From NCBI GenBank assembly GCA_002633005.1, contig NMRA01000771.1, forward strand, positions 1 through 64,000: a stretch of 64,000 bases of DNA. Direction: 5' to 3'. Each line of letters begins with the position of its first letter. Positions within the stretch are counted from its first letter, which is position 1. Below are positions 23,683 to 35,627 of the stretch, piece after piece. The position numbers and the translations under genes are program-made. The DNA is from Phoronis australis (Eukaryota; Phoronida; Phoronidae). The notes under the pieces were generated by a model. That model did no database searches, was not told the DNA's origin, and worked only from the letters and a program-made list of their open reading frames with translations.

Positions 23683-25901
23683 TAGTGAGTAAAAGATGTA
23701 ATATTCTACTAGATAAGTGAAAATACTTCAGTGCACACTGAAGGCAACTACAACCAGAAAACAAGAAGGTATGGGACAATACAGGACGGGGTGGCGCTGG
23801 GTAATCCTGAGACCACCCTACAACTCTGAAAACAAAGTAGAGGATGGGATGGGATTGCTGTTCCACATTTTTGTGTCTAAAAGATTCCTGTGATGACAGA
23901 CTAGTAGCTTGATAAAGCCAGTCACAGCTTGATGAGGTGAATTTCCACATTAATGATTGGCCTACAACAGAACTGCAGAGTGACAGCTCGTAGCTAAGTG
24001 TGGACACCCTGCCAGAAGTGTTGCTGCAACTTCACAGGCCTGTCCACAGAATTGTCTGCAATGTAACTGCAGCTCTCTTCAACTATGCGTTGCAGACAAA
24101 TGGCTACATGTGAGCAGGCTTTTAGGAGTTTGTAATACATATTTACGCACAAAAATATTTACTGAATTCCGTAACAGATTAGGGGTAAGTCATGAATATC
24201 ATCTAAACCACTTGTACATCAAAAGAATCAAATGCGTACCAAATCTCAAACCTAAATGCATTCATAAATAAGACAACAAAAGGGGGACAAGAAGCAAGCT
24301 ACAACAGCTACAATGTCATATGACTTCATGGGCTTCTTTGATTCGCGAACCATTCTGATCCCACAGTAAGTCCCCGGAAATATACAGAATTCTTGATGAT
24401 GGTCTGCAACCATCTACCCTGAAACATCAAAATGTCCTCAAATCCCACAAACATATTCAGAGGACTGGATTTTCAGTTCCATACCGTCCTCTGTGTTTGC
24501 ACCCACTTTTACGCTTACAACACGCTAAACCCACGCCAGACAAAAAATAATGGAAATAAATTGTTTAAACACAAATACATGACAGACTGTATGTGCGCAA
24601 ATCAAAGTAAATTAAATACTGGAATTTCATCATGCCTTGAACACTTGAGAATTTTCCTTTAGAATAATCACCGTGCAGGTTAGATTATGAGTTGAATGAG
24701 TACATCTGGTGGATGGAAAACGTTTCTTCATATCAGAAATTCTTGGAATTAATATTTCAATCAAATTCAACATGAAGAACAAATAACAACTTTGCCTCTT
24801 TCAAAAGCTGGTCACTTTCAAATACAAGGTATAAATCATAAACATTAAATGTGTGTTAAATTAGCCGCCACAGAAAACTTTTCTTTGGGCCATTAATCAA
24901 AAAAGTGACCTCAATTCACTTGTTCCTGAGAGTAGATGATCCCTTGAACTTGGGAAGAACTGAAACTTTGTTATTGTTTGAGACTATGCTTAGCTGATAG
25001 AATGGACATTACAGTAGGTACAAGTCTCAATTGTTGAGCTTGGTCTTCCGGAATTACCAATTGTGAGTTCTTCTAATGCTCAGAAATCAATTCTCATCTG
25101 AGTAAAAAACATGTTGCACAACCATAAATAACCTAAAGCAAAAGGTATTTCTTATGACAGAAGGCAGGTTGATGTCATCTTTCAAATAATGGCATTGATA
25201 GAGAAGGCACTTCTTTGGAACAAACTAAAAAATGCAAGCATTAGTTAGAGAAAGCATTGTATATTTGTCGTGAGGCACAGTGTGCAAGAGACTAATACAT
25301 GTTCTCATTATGCTTTAGCCTTTGGTTAGTCGCCCAGAAATCCAGGAAATCATGCAGAGCAATTGTAGATAGCATTCGCAACAACAGCTTTACAAAACAT
25401 TCTTCAACTCACAGTGAGTTTATCACTGGTTAGTTCTATCTTTTGAAGCACCAAGTCAGCAGGAGCTAAACGTGTGGCATGCATGTTTTATAACTGTTGC
25501 GAGTGATAATCAGCTAGCATGGCCAAGAAAAATGCAGAGCTGGAAATGGATTTCAGACTGAACGTTCAGGTCAACAGTTGGAGGTTAAAGGCAAACAAAA
25601 TCTGAAAATGAAGTGAACAGCACCAACACTACAGCAAGCGGGAATCATGTGACCCAGAACACACAGTGACATCTCTAAAATGAATGATATGAAGTGCTCA
25701 TTCCACACACATAATACACTTTTTTAACTGGTGAGCATTTGTTCAGATTACACCTTGAAGCATTATTATAAAAAATATTGAAGCTAGGTGTAAAAACTAT
25801 ATTAACACAGATCACAAACATGGTTAACATTGCGGTAATTTTGACATAAGTCACATGATTCCTGACCTAGACGCCAAACATGTCTACATTGTAAATCTAC
25901 C
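23272..25901. other. Intron/3' flank of exon 10A, with a (CA)n microsatellite
   Basis: A second (CA)n tract of about 14 units lies at 23650-23679. The rest is AT-rich without a supported gene. If exon 10A is used, the 3' UTR of that isoform lies at the upper end of this stretch; I could not identify a polyadenylation signal with confidence. Confidence 0.5.
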
Positions 25902-26104
25902 CTAGTAATCTTCTTGGTAGTTGGGCTCTGTGGCTGTGAAGTACTCGTCAAAGAAATTGAATAAGTATTCGAAGGTGGGCCTGTTGTCTGCGGTCTTGTC
26001 CCAGCACTTGAGCATGATCTCATACATGGGTTCCGGGCAGCTACTGGACCGCTGCATACGATAACCACGGTCAATTTGAGCAAGCACTTCTTGATTTGTC
26101 ATTC
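25902..26104 (-). CDS. Src-family kinase, proximal alternative last exon (exon 10A)
   Basis: 203 nt in phase 1, with a weak acceptor (GTGTTTTGAAG). It encodes 67 residues beginning GMTNQEVLAQIDRGYR. CPEPMYEIMLKCW and RPTFE complete the kinase C-lobe. The tail is TATEPNYQEDY, with Tyr524 in the TEPxYQ context recognised by Csk-type kinases in vertebrate Src proteins, plus a second, C-terminal tyrosine (528). It is 1159 nt from exon 9 and is the closer of the two last exons. It shares 37 of 67 residues with exon 10B. Confidence 0.96.
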
Positions 26105-27258
26105 CTTCAAAACACAGAGTCCAGTCACATCAGTAACAAATCAACAGGAAGAAGCAATGGTGGCCAGTCATATGACAGTGATGACCCATGTGGCACACTA
26201 ATGCTAACTGCAAAGAATTCCAGTTGGATTTACCTTTTAACAGAAAGTCAAAACCAACGCATGCGCCTCCAAGGGGATTGACGACTTGAACCCAACATAA
26301 TTATCTAACTCAGCATCAAGGGATCATCATCAAGGCAATCGTCTGACCACTAAGCTAGCTGATAGCTGCTACCTGTTTACTCATACCTATGGTAAACTGA
26401 GCTTCTGACTGCTCAAAATGTTACACAAATAAAATGAAGCTATTTCTACAACTTGTAGGATATACGTCTACTAGCAACGCTGCAATGAATAACTGGCATC
26501 CCAAAAATCCAGTTTGCTGGACATAATTAGCTTACTTCAAGATTTTTACATTCAGGTAAGAAAGACATAAAGTCCCTCTAATTGCTTTTAAAATATGTTA
26601 TCGACAGTGCTACAGAAATGAATGAGATGATTAACTTCAAACACTACTTGGAATAGTCAGAAGTTTACATGGCCTCACTCATCACTATTTTTACAGCGCT
26701 TAAGCAAAAATGCATAATCAAAACATCTTCAAAAAGTACAAGGGAGGAACAAGATGACCACTTTTAACAGAAATTCAAACACAAGTGAACTCCTAGAAAA
26801 ATTGCGTATTCACCACTTTTAAAATGTTTTCAAGACAGTGCAAAGTATAAGTGTTTTGTTAAAGTGCACCAAGGACTTTCACAAAGCATATCATATGAAC
26901 AAGAGTTTCTGAACCTAAGAGCAAGAATCAAAGATACAAACAGAAACATATACCTAGGTTTAGCATTGCAGAAAGGTAGTGTAGCAGTCTCATGCAAACA
27001 TACAGCATTATTCGTGAGATAAGATCAGTAAATGCACAATTCAGGGCACTTTAATTCAGAGCACCTTAATTCCAATCGCCTAGGGTACTGAGACCTAGCT
27101 ACTTACTGGTCATGGAAGCATTTCGTTTCGTAATAAATAATGCCAAAGCAAACATTTTCTACTGAGGTCAGACAGTGAAAACTAGCCAAGAGCAGCATCA
27201 TTTTTAAATATCTTAAAATGCAATTGGGGTGACAATGTTGTAGTTAGACTCATGTTCA

Positions 27259-27408
<150 letters not shown>

Positions 27409-27984
27409 TCAAACAAGCAAATGTGAAATTTAATTCTCTTTGACTGTCACTGCCAACAGAAATTTAAAAAGCACTTTAAAAGTTCCATAAATTTAGTTGT
27501 GTTTTTTTTAGAACATTTGGTAATGTGTTGAAAACACCATTTGCTTTAAAAGTTCCTGAAATACAATAATATACATTTTTAATGTAATTTAATTTAAGAA
27601 TAAAGTCTATATCAGAAATCACATCTTTGTTATTCTTTCACATTTTTGTAAAAAAGAGTTTTTCCAAGGTTAATTCCTATTGGCTAATGCACGTCTGACA
27701 TCACTGAGGCTGTATCGTGGGTGAAAGAAATGAGATAAATTAAGCTTATTATGTGTGTAGCTCATTGGGTAAATGCCTCTCGGCTCAGAACTATGCTTAA
27801 TGTGTAAAACACGTTTGCGATCTGGACTCTCGTTGACTATTAGTGGAACGATGTCGTTCTTGGCATCAGGCCAGGAAAGGGCCCCGACTGCATAGCCTTG
27901 CCTTGGTGCAAGCTGTATACTAAATATACAGCCGTTGAACCGACATGGGTAAAAACTGATCAAATAAAACCTGACAGAAAATTA

Positions 27985-28379
27985 GTAGATGTAAAAAGTC
28001 ACTTACTTAGAGACATGGTTGGTTGTTGGCAGATGTTTCGACCTGGTCTGCCAGGTCTTTGTCAATGAATGAGGGATTTCCTGCCTTTCGTTCGTTAAGA
28101 ATGCTGGAGTACATGGGGGTAAGTGGAGTCCTCTGTCCCGGTTCAGGAGGGGGCGCTGACTGTTGATGTTTATGGCCTCTTTGAGCTTACGAGTATGCCA
28201 ATTTTGTTCCTTGGCTAGGATCCTGGATGACCCAAGAGAGATGGTGTGCCCAGTCACAAAAATATGTTCCCCCACAAAGGCGGGAAATCCCTCATTCATC
28301 GACAAAGATCTGGCGGACCAGGTCGAAACGTCTGCTAACAACCAACCACGTCTCTAAGTAAGTGACTTTTTACATCTAC
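27985..28379 (-). mobile_element. Penelope-like element terminus flanked by 104-bp inverted arms
   Basis: Arms 27985-28088 and 28276-28379 are near-perfect reverse complements; the outer 30 bp, starting GTAGATGTAAAAAGTCAC, are identical. The 187-bp centre on the minus strand encodes WHTRKLKEAIN followed by PLLNRDRGLHLPP. This matches the conserved end of the Penelope-like GIY-YIG endonuclease domain (W..RK.KEAI...LNRD.G..LPP). No reverse transcriptase is present, so it is a 3'-terminal fragment with an inverted terminal copy, inside intron 8. An ambiguous base lies just outside, at 28437. Confidence 0.75.
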
Positions 28380-29633
28380 AATGCCTCTAGAGACCAATGA
28401 CGAACCTATTCTCCAGAACAAAATTANGCGTGGTCGCGGTATAACTTGCGCGAAAAAACCTTCCAAAGGAAAAACACGTCTTCCTCCAGAAGATAAGTCC
28501 GTGGAATGGTTCGCTTTGCGCATGTCCGTATCTCATGGTAGTACTCGGGGGAATTCTGGGAGGAATAAAATTAGTGACATTAAAAACTACACTCTTCCTA
28601 GAGTAAACTAAATTATTTACCGCTATTGAAAAAATTGGCAATCTGGCATTCTGCCGTTCACTCTGCTGCTAAAATTTGGGTGAGCTCTTTCAGGTCGGCA
28701 TTCGGCGCAGTGACCTGTTGCCTTATTAGCCAGTTTCGTTCCCCGAGTTGTTTTTCTTCCAAGTATAAGAAGTGATCGAACTAGTCTTCCAAGTTGCGTA
28801 CATGTCACAACAAATTATTAGAGCTGACTTCACTTCAAGTTTTTAGTATTTTAATACCAGGAAACCAAATTTCAGAACAAATTTTGCTCCTGCGAAGCCG
28901 TCATCATCTCCCGACAGATGTCGCAAAATTTTAGGAAATAGCGCGTGTTGAGCGTACGGTTTTCTTTGTTACAAAAGTATGAGAATTATGAGATAAAATA
29001 ACGTTTACTAGATTGTTTTTCACTTAAACGGCTCCAGCAGGCAAAGTGAGTGTCGGTTGACACCCAGCTATTTGCACGCTTCCCTGCTCGCTTATAGCTC
29101 TACACTGATGTTGATATAAGTTTCGCGAAGAGATGACAAGCAGAACTACCCGGGCTAAGTGAAATTTTAGAGTCTAACAGAGCTTAACACACAGTGCTAC
29201 TGGTACCTAGCTGTATTTTGATGATAGTCTGCATACAGCTAGCTGGTTGGCTACTGTCACAGGAAAGAAAAACGAAAAAGGTTGTGAGTATGCACATGTT
29301 GATCTGTCGACTGGACTATGTACTCGCACGGCTAATGACCTATATCTCATTGTGCTGTACAGCCTCAGTGACACCACAAAAACAGCGCTTGCAGTGGGGC
29401 TTTACTGAACTAATAAATTTTTACTTTTCAAAGTAAAGAAGAAAAATACTGTGCACTATTTAAGAATAGTATGTGGATGCCAGTAACCAACCTTTATACT
29501 TTCAAAATTCATATTAAAATGCTGAAACATGCAGTTCAGGCCTCTGTTAAGGTTAAAATCTTTTTATGATTTTTTTAACAACATAAAAGAAGCAGAAAGA
29601 GTGTCTTTAAACAAAGTCAGTTAGTTCACACTA

Positions 29634-29804
<171 letters not shown>

Positions 29805-30025
29805 CTAAAGCAAAATAAAAAGGCAAACTTTGTTAAACAAACTAGATTTATTTTACAAAGCATACATTTCAAGCTGGTAAATGAGCATTTAGTCTTACTA
29901 ACTGAAATTAACTTTAAAAAACTTGTCTGAAAACATTGCTTTGATGATCCAAAAGGCAGAAAAGCTTCTAAGTAAATACAAAATGATGCAGCTGACAAAA
30001 AATAAAAACGAGAGCGCTCGGAGGA

Positions 30026-32072
30026 GCGACACTTGGCGAAATTAACCGAAAAGACGACGATGGGGAGGACGACGACGATTATGATGATGAAAGCGGCGAT
30101 TATGAACAACACGATAATGTTCATGTGAGTAGCGAAGAAAGCAGTAAGAAATAGGCTGCAATCTTGTTCACGCACCCGGTTGCTCGGACGGCAGACGAGA
30201 GAGGTTGATAGCAAATGACAGCCACCGGTTTGCATCAAAAGTAAATAAAAACTTGGCTTTTCTCATTCAAAACACAAGTAAATCAGTTTCCTGGCATCTG
30301 CTTTCAACAAATTCCTCGAACAACAAGTCAAACTTGAAATACGCCCTGTATATGAATTGTAGGCACTAGAAAATGCCCCGTGGCCGCGACCTTACTGTTT
30401 AGTGCTACCTACAATCTTGAGCGACACTAGGCGAAATTAACGACGATCATGATTGTGATGATGAAGATGGCGATTATGAGCACCACTATAACACTCATGT
30501 GACTAGAGAAGATGTGAGAAATCAGTAAATAGGGTACAGTCTTGAGCGACATTTGGCGAACAGCAAAATCGGTCAACAAAGGAACAGCGTTTTCAGAAAC
30601 TCGAATAATTCGAAAGTATACGTCCTAGCGACAAATTGAAAATATCTTCTGAAAGTCCGTTCAAAACTCTATGTAACATGGCAGTTTTGCAATATTCCAT
30701 GAATTTTTCGAAAAAAATGAAATTTTGCGTTTTTTTTAAATTCAAAGTCAAATAACTCGAAAACGATAAGTCTGACAAAAACGTTACCTCGCAACTTTTG
30801 AAAGAGCATACTTCAAGGAGTCCACATGCAAAAATTCACATCATTTGCTCTTCCCGTTCAAAATGCGACTGCAGAACAATCGAAAATGGGTGAAAATGCG
30901 CCAGGCCGCCATCTTGAAAGTGACTTCCGGTTTAACAAAGTTTTATAAAAGCTGATCAAAAGCAACAAACACATGACCAGTTTGAAAATGATTGGTTTGC
31001 CAATGCGCCCTATACAGGAGAAAACGTTTTCGGGCAGTTATCGAGGTGCGCATGCTCCATTGCCGATATTTCCGCAATCGTTGACCGGAAGTTAAAGATT
31101 TACGGCACACTTGTAGTGCTTGTGTGCTATAATAATCATACCAATTTTCAGCCCTGCACGTCACAAAATGCGGCCTCTATGAGCAATGTCTCCATGGTCT
31201 TGTTCAACAGAAGCTAAACCAACATCAGTGCAGCAAGAGCTGTCAACAAAGGAACAGCGCTATCAGAAAAACTCGAATAATTCAAAAAGAGACGTCGTAG
31301 TGAAAAATGGAAAATATTGTCCAAAACTCTTATCTAAATTGATAGATTCGCAACATTTCATAAATTTTTTGAAAAAATTGAAATTTTGCGTTTTTTGAAA
31401 TTCAAAGTCAAATAACTCGAAAACGGTAAGTCTAAAAAATGTTACCGCAGAACTTTTGAAAGAGCATACTTCAAGGAATCCATATGCAAAAATTCACGTC
31501 ATTTGCTCTTCCCGTTAAAAATGCAACAGCAGAACGATTGAAAATGGGTGAAAATGCGCCAGAGCCGCCATCTTGAAAGTTACTTCCGGTTAAACAAAAG
31601 CTTATAAAAGCTGATCAATAGCAACAAACACGTGACCAGTTTGAAAATGATTGGTTCGCCAATGCGCCCTCTACAGGAGAAAACGTTTTCGGCCAGATAT
31701 CGAGGTGCGTATGCGCCATTGTCAATATTTCCGCCATCTTTGACCGGAAGTCAACATTTTACCACACAGTTGTAGTACATGTATTCTAAAATAATCGTAC
31801 CAACTTTCAGCCTTGTACGTCAAAAAATGCGGCCTCTATGAGCATTTGAATCTGAAACCGGAAATGAAATGGCCACCACGTCCGCCATTTTGAATCCGAT
31901 CATGACTAAAAACAATAGGCTTCCAAGACTTTCTGAACTACACGTCATGTGCAAATGTCATGCGGATCGGACGAAAATTGCGACCTGTAGAGAGAGAAGA
32001 AACAAAACAAAAAACAAAAAAACTTGATGTCAGACTAACATACTTGGCGGAATTCCCAGAATTCCACCAAGT
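30026..32072 (+). mobile_element. Composite repeat ending in a TTGGCGGAATTC hairpin
   Basis: Three copies of GAGCGACAYTWGGCGAA lie at about 30023, 30418 and 30543. Two tandem copies of a roughly 660-bp module follow (landmark AATAACTCGAAAACG near 30750 and 31410). The right end is a hairpin, ACTTGGCGGAATTC-CCA-GAATTCCACCAAGT (32042-32072), with a 14-bp stem and one mismatch. A related partial copy ends in a similar hairpin at 52654-52691. No transposase is present. ACTTGGCGAAATT near 30036 with its reverse complement at the right end looks like a terminal inverted repeat of a non-autonomous DNA element. A Helitron-like 3' hairpin is an alternative. It lies in intron 7. Confidence 0.65.
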
Positions 32073-32454
32073 AATTAGGAGTGATGTCACAAACTGAACT
32101 CCACTGAACTGATCCCAAAAGTGTAATGTATACCATCCATTCCACCAAATTCATCCCCTAATGGAAGTGTGAACCAAAGATAACAACTGGGTAACAACCC
32201 AATCCTACAACTGTTTCCAGAGGAAGAAAACCATTTGGTAGTAAAACGTGATGAACATGCTGCAATGATCATTAGAAGACATTCACACGATCATGTGGTT
32301 TGATCCACTGCACTGCACAGGACTGAATGACATCAATCACAACAAAAGTCGAATGCTTTCATTTTTATTTTGTGAGTTTTATGAAGTTCATTGCTTATTG
32401 AGCGGATAAAAGATGCACGTCTCAGCAGTCATTTCCCTAGTCTAGACCCCCAAT
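32073..32454. other. Intronic spacer, nothing recognised
   Basis: Unique-looking AT-rich DNA between the hairpin-ended repeat and the 5' end of LINE copy 2. Confidence 0.4.
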
Positions 32455-34675
32455 AGTGAGATCTTCAATACTTCATTTTTTGTTTTCTTCAGTGCATTTG
32501 AGTGTTGAAACTCATATTTTTCACCTTCTATTGTCTGTTACTAATTGGTCATATTTCCTCTGTACATATCTTTAGGTCAATCATTATCACCTGACTACGT
32601 ATTACGTCTTCAAATACATATGTGTTTTGTATTCACTTGCAACAGAACTAACTGGTTTCCCAAGATTGAATTTATATGTTGCGCTTTTCAACTAAGTTGC
32701 TATTTATTTACCTGTAAGCGAGCCTATGATATAATTTTGTTGTTTAAAAATGACTCCCCTAATTGTCCAGACTACCTTATTCATTTAACAACTCTTGAAT
32801 TGTCAATAAGCATTGGTGTATTAATTGTTAAATACGGCTATCTTTTGAGTGCCTCGAGTAGAGTGAGTTTCTCTGCTCTTACAATGTTTTCCCCAGTATG
32901 GTCACAGTTCAATTCTTCTCATGGGCATCTAACGAGATATCACGCTATGCGGGTTCAGCTTACTGACGTGTCTTACTATTGTTTACATAACACCTGTATG
33001 GATAACGGAATTGTCATAGGCATGTACCTCCTTTTAGCTGGCGATGTTGAAGAAAAAACTGGGCCTGAAGACAACACTACCTTTAAAATCTTATTTTCAA
33101 ATATTAATAGCATTAAATTCAACAATTTCTCCAGATTCCAACTTCTAAAAAACTTTGTTCTGTCTTACAATTACATGATTGTCGCTCTTTGTGAAAATTA
33201 CAATCGTTACCAAAGACGACCTTGATAATGAACTAATCATTCCTGGTTACAGTGTAGCCTATCACAGTAACAGTGGCCGTGGCATAATCTTATTCACTAA
33301 AAACACACTCACATTTAAATTATGTCCTAGCTTAACTTGTCCTCAGTTATGCAACTGCTGGATCGAAATTTATTTCGGTCACAGAAAAATTTACTATGGG
33401 TTGTTTTATCGATCACCTTCTCAATCACCAACTTCCAAGCCCTAGCCAATCAGTTAGCGGAACTTAACCGCAATCGCGTTAGTATAATCATAAATGGTGA
33501 TTCCAATGCCCGAAACTCTACATGGTACAAGGATGATCATGACAATACGGCCAGACTAAAATTGTTTGATATCTTATTGTCTAATGACTGCATACAGCTA
33601 ATTAATGAGCCAACCCGCATCACCGACATTTCTCATTCATGTATTGATCTCTGCATAACAAACAATTTGAGTATCATTGACTCATGTTCTGTACTACCTC
33701 CTGTTGGCAATTCTGATCACCACACAATCGAAACCACTCTAACACCTAAAAACCGGTTAAAGAACAACACACCATACGAACCATTTGGAAACATGATCAA
33801 ACCGACACCGACAAATTATGTCAGGATATCACCTACACTGACTGGGATTCTATATTGGACACTGGCGACATTGATGACACTGTTTCACTCTTCACTAGTA
33901 CTCTCTACGAAATTTTAAAAAACAACATTCTATCAACTGAACAGATAATTAAACACAACAGAGCCAACCGTGGTTCAACAATAATGTTAAACGGGCAATC
34001 CGCACAAGAAATAGACTTTACAGCTCTTTCACAAGATCTAACAACTGTAATCTACAACAGATACAAGGAGCACTCACACCTGGTTGAAACTTTAGCAAAT
34101 CAAGCCAAATTAACAGTGCAAGCAAGAACTCCAAAGAATACTGGAACATCATCAATAAAATATGCGACAATCAACAACAATCCTCTTATCCAGTCATCAA
34201 CCACAATGGTAACGTAGCCTCAAGTATTAGTGACAAGTGTGACCTGTTTCTCAAAACTTTCACGAACAAAAGCCACATTACACCAACTGAAGTAAGTAAC
34301 TTTCCCTTTCTTCGTGAACGTTGTCTCAATCAACTGTCTGATATCCCAGCTAATCAAAGTGATGTCCGGAAGTATCTCAATGAAACTGACCCCAAAAAAA
34401 TGATGGCACAGCTTTAATCACCAGCAAGATGATCAAAATGATTGCCAACGAAATTACCATGCCCTTGACCAATCTGTTTAACAAACTTCTTCAGCTAGGT
34501 ATATATCCGTCTTATTGGAAACATGAAATTATGGTACATATACACAACAAATACTCCAAAACTGAAATTTCAAATTATCGCTGAGTAACTTTACTTAACA
34601 CCCTATCCATAATCTTCGAGAAGATCATTGCTCAAAGTATTCTAATTTATATCTCAAACAAAACAACTTGATCTA

Positions 34676-35627
34676 CATAGGCGGATTTAGGGGGGGGGGC
34701 AGGAAGAGCGTGCGTTGAGAAATGTTGAGTTTATTAATTAACCCCGGTAATTAAAATTATATGGATGAAAGAAGATTTAAATGTGTGCAGTTTTAGTGTT
34801 GGGGGGGGGGGCTCAGATCCAATTTCAAGTGTCAAATCCGTAACATGGCGCAATCGTAACGGAACTATGGCTAAGTATAGGCTCTCTCGTTATATCCCAG
34901 GCAACCGGCAGTGACGCTGCACACTACGTCTGTTCCACTGTGCAATGAAGAAAATTAATTCATTTTTAAAGAAAATGGAACCTGAGTGACGATGAAAAAA
35001 CAGAAGCTGCTGGTAAGATGTGAATTTTAATCGAAGCTTTTAATTAGTGAATCACTCAGAAACTCATAATTCTCTCTATGACAAAGACTTTGTCAAACTG
35101 ACTTAAGACGATTTCCAAAGCAATCCCGTCATTATTGCCACCACGAAAAACGGATTTGGTCTTTTGGCCAATTGAAGATTATATAAAATACAACAAATTT
35201 GTTACGAACCGATTGCACAAAATATAAAACGTGTAATAAGCATTACAAAAAGAAGAAGGTTTCCGCGCAAACGCTGTGGACCATAAACAAGTAGGTCTCT
35301 TGGTATCATATTAGGAGTTAAATCGTGGTGGTGTAGTGGTAAAGCACGCGTGCTCTATCCGCCAGATCGAGGGTTTGAGTCTGTTGTATTTGCAGTTTTC
35401 CCTGTTTCACATGTTTTCCGTGTTTTTCTTCCTTTTTTTGGAGAATACTTCAGGAATCAAGGAGAATGCTTGATTTTTAGAGGAAAAAACAGAAAAATTT
35501 CCTGGGCGAGGAGGTCGGGAGGGGGTAAACCCCCATTCGGTGCTATGCACATCTACAACCGTGGTTTGCGGAAATGCTTACAGACAAAATGTTGGGCCCC
35601 CCTTGTGATATCCTAGATCCGCCACTG
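34676..35627. mobile_element. hAT-like MITE inserted in LINE copy 2
   Basis: 952 bp with 15-bp imperfect terminal inverted repeats, CATAGGCGGATTTAG left and (reverse complement of the right end) CAGTGGCGGATCTAG. It is flanked by a 5-bp duplication ATCTA (34671-34675 and 35628-35632). LINE copy 1 supplies the empty site (TTGATCTATCATCG), confirming the insertion. There are G-runs of 10-11 at about 34690 and 34801, and no transposase. CAGTGGCGGATC-type ends are typical of hAT-related non-autonomous elements; a 5-bp duplication is shorter than the usual 8 bp for hAT, so the superfamily is uncertain. Confidence 0.85.
35322..35390 (+). other. tRNA-like pol III promoter boxes (tRNA-derived SINE or tRNA relic)
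   Basis: TGGTGTAGTGGT (35329-35340) fits an A box and GGGTTTGAGTCT (35371-35382) a B box, at tRNA-like spacing. The intervening sequence can be read as a poor D-arm and anticodon arm, but the T-stem and acceptor stem do not pair well, so it is not a functional tRNA. It lies inside the MITE at 34676-35627. Confidence 0.5.

Noticed and set aside
17645-26104. A second complete Src-family gene ending in exon 10B
   Set aside because: No additional SH3, SH2 or kinase exons lie between exon 10B and exon 10A or elsewhere in the window. A partial duplication cannot be excluded, but a whole gene is not present.
32042-32080. Helitron 3' terminus
   Set aside because: There is a hairpin near the end, but the bases after it are not a clear CTRR and no Rep/helicase is present; inverted TTGGCG termini fit a DNA transposon at least as well.
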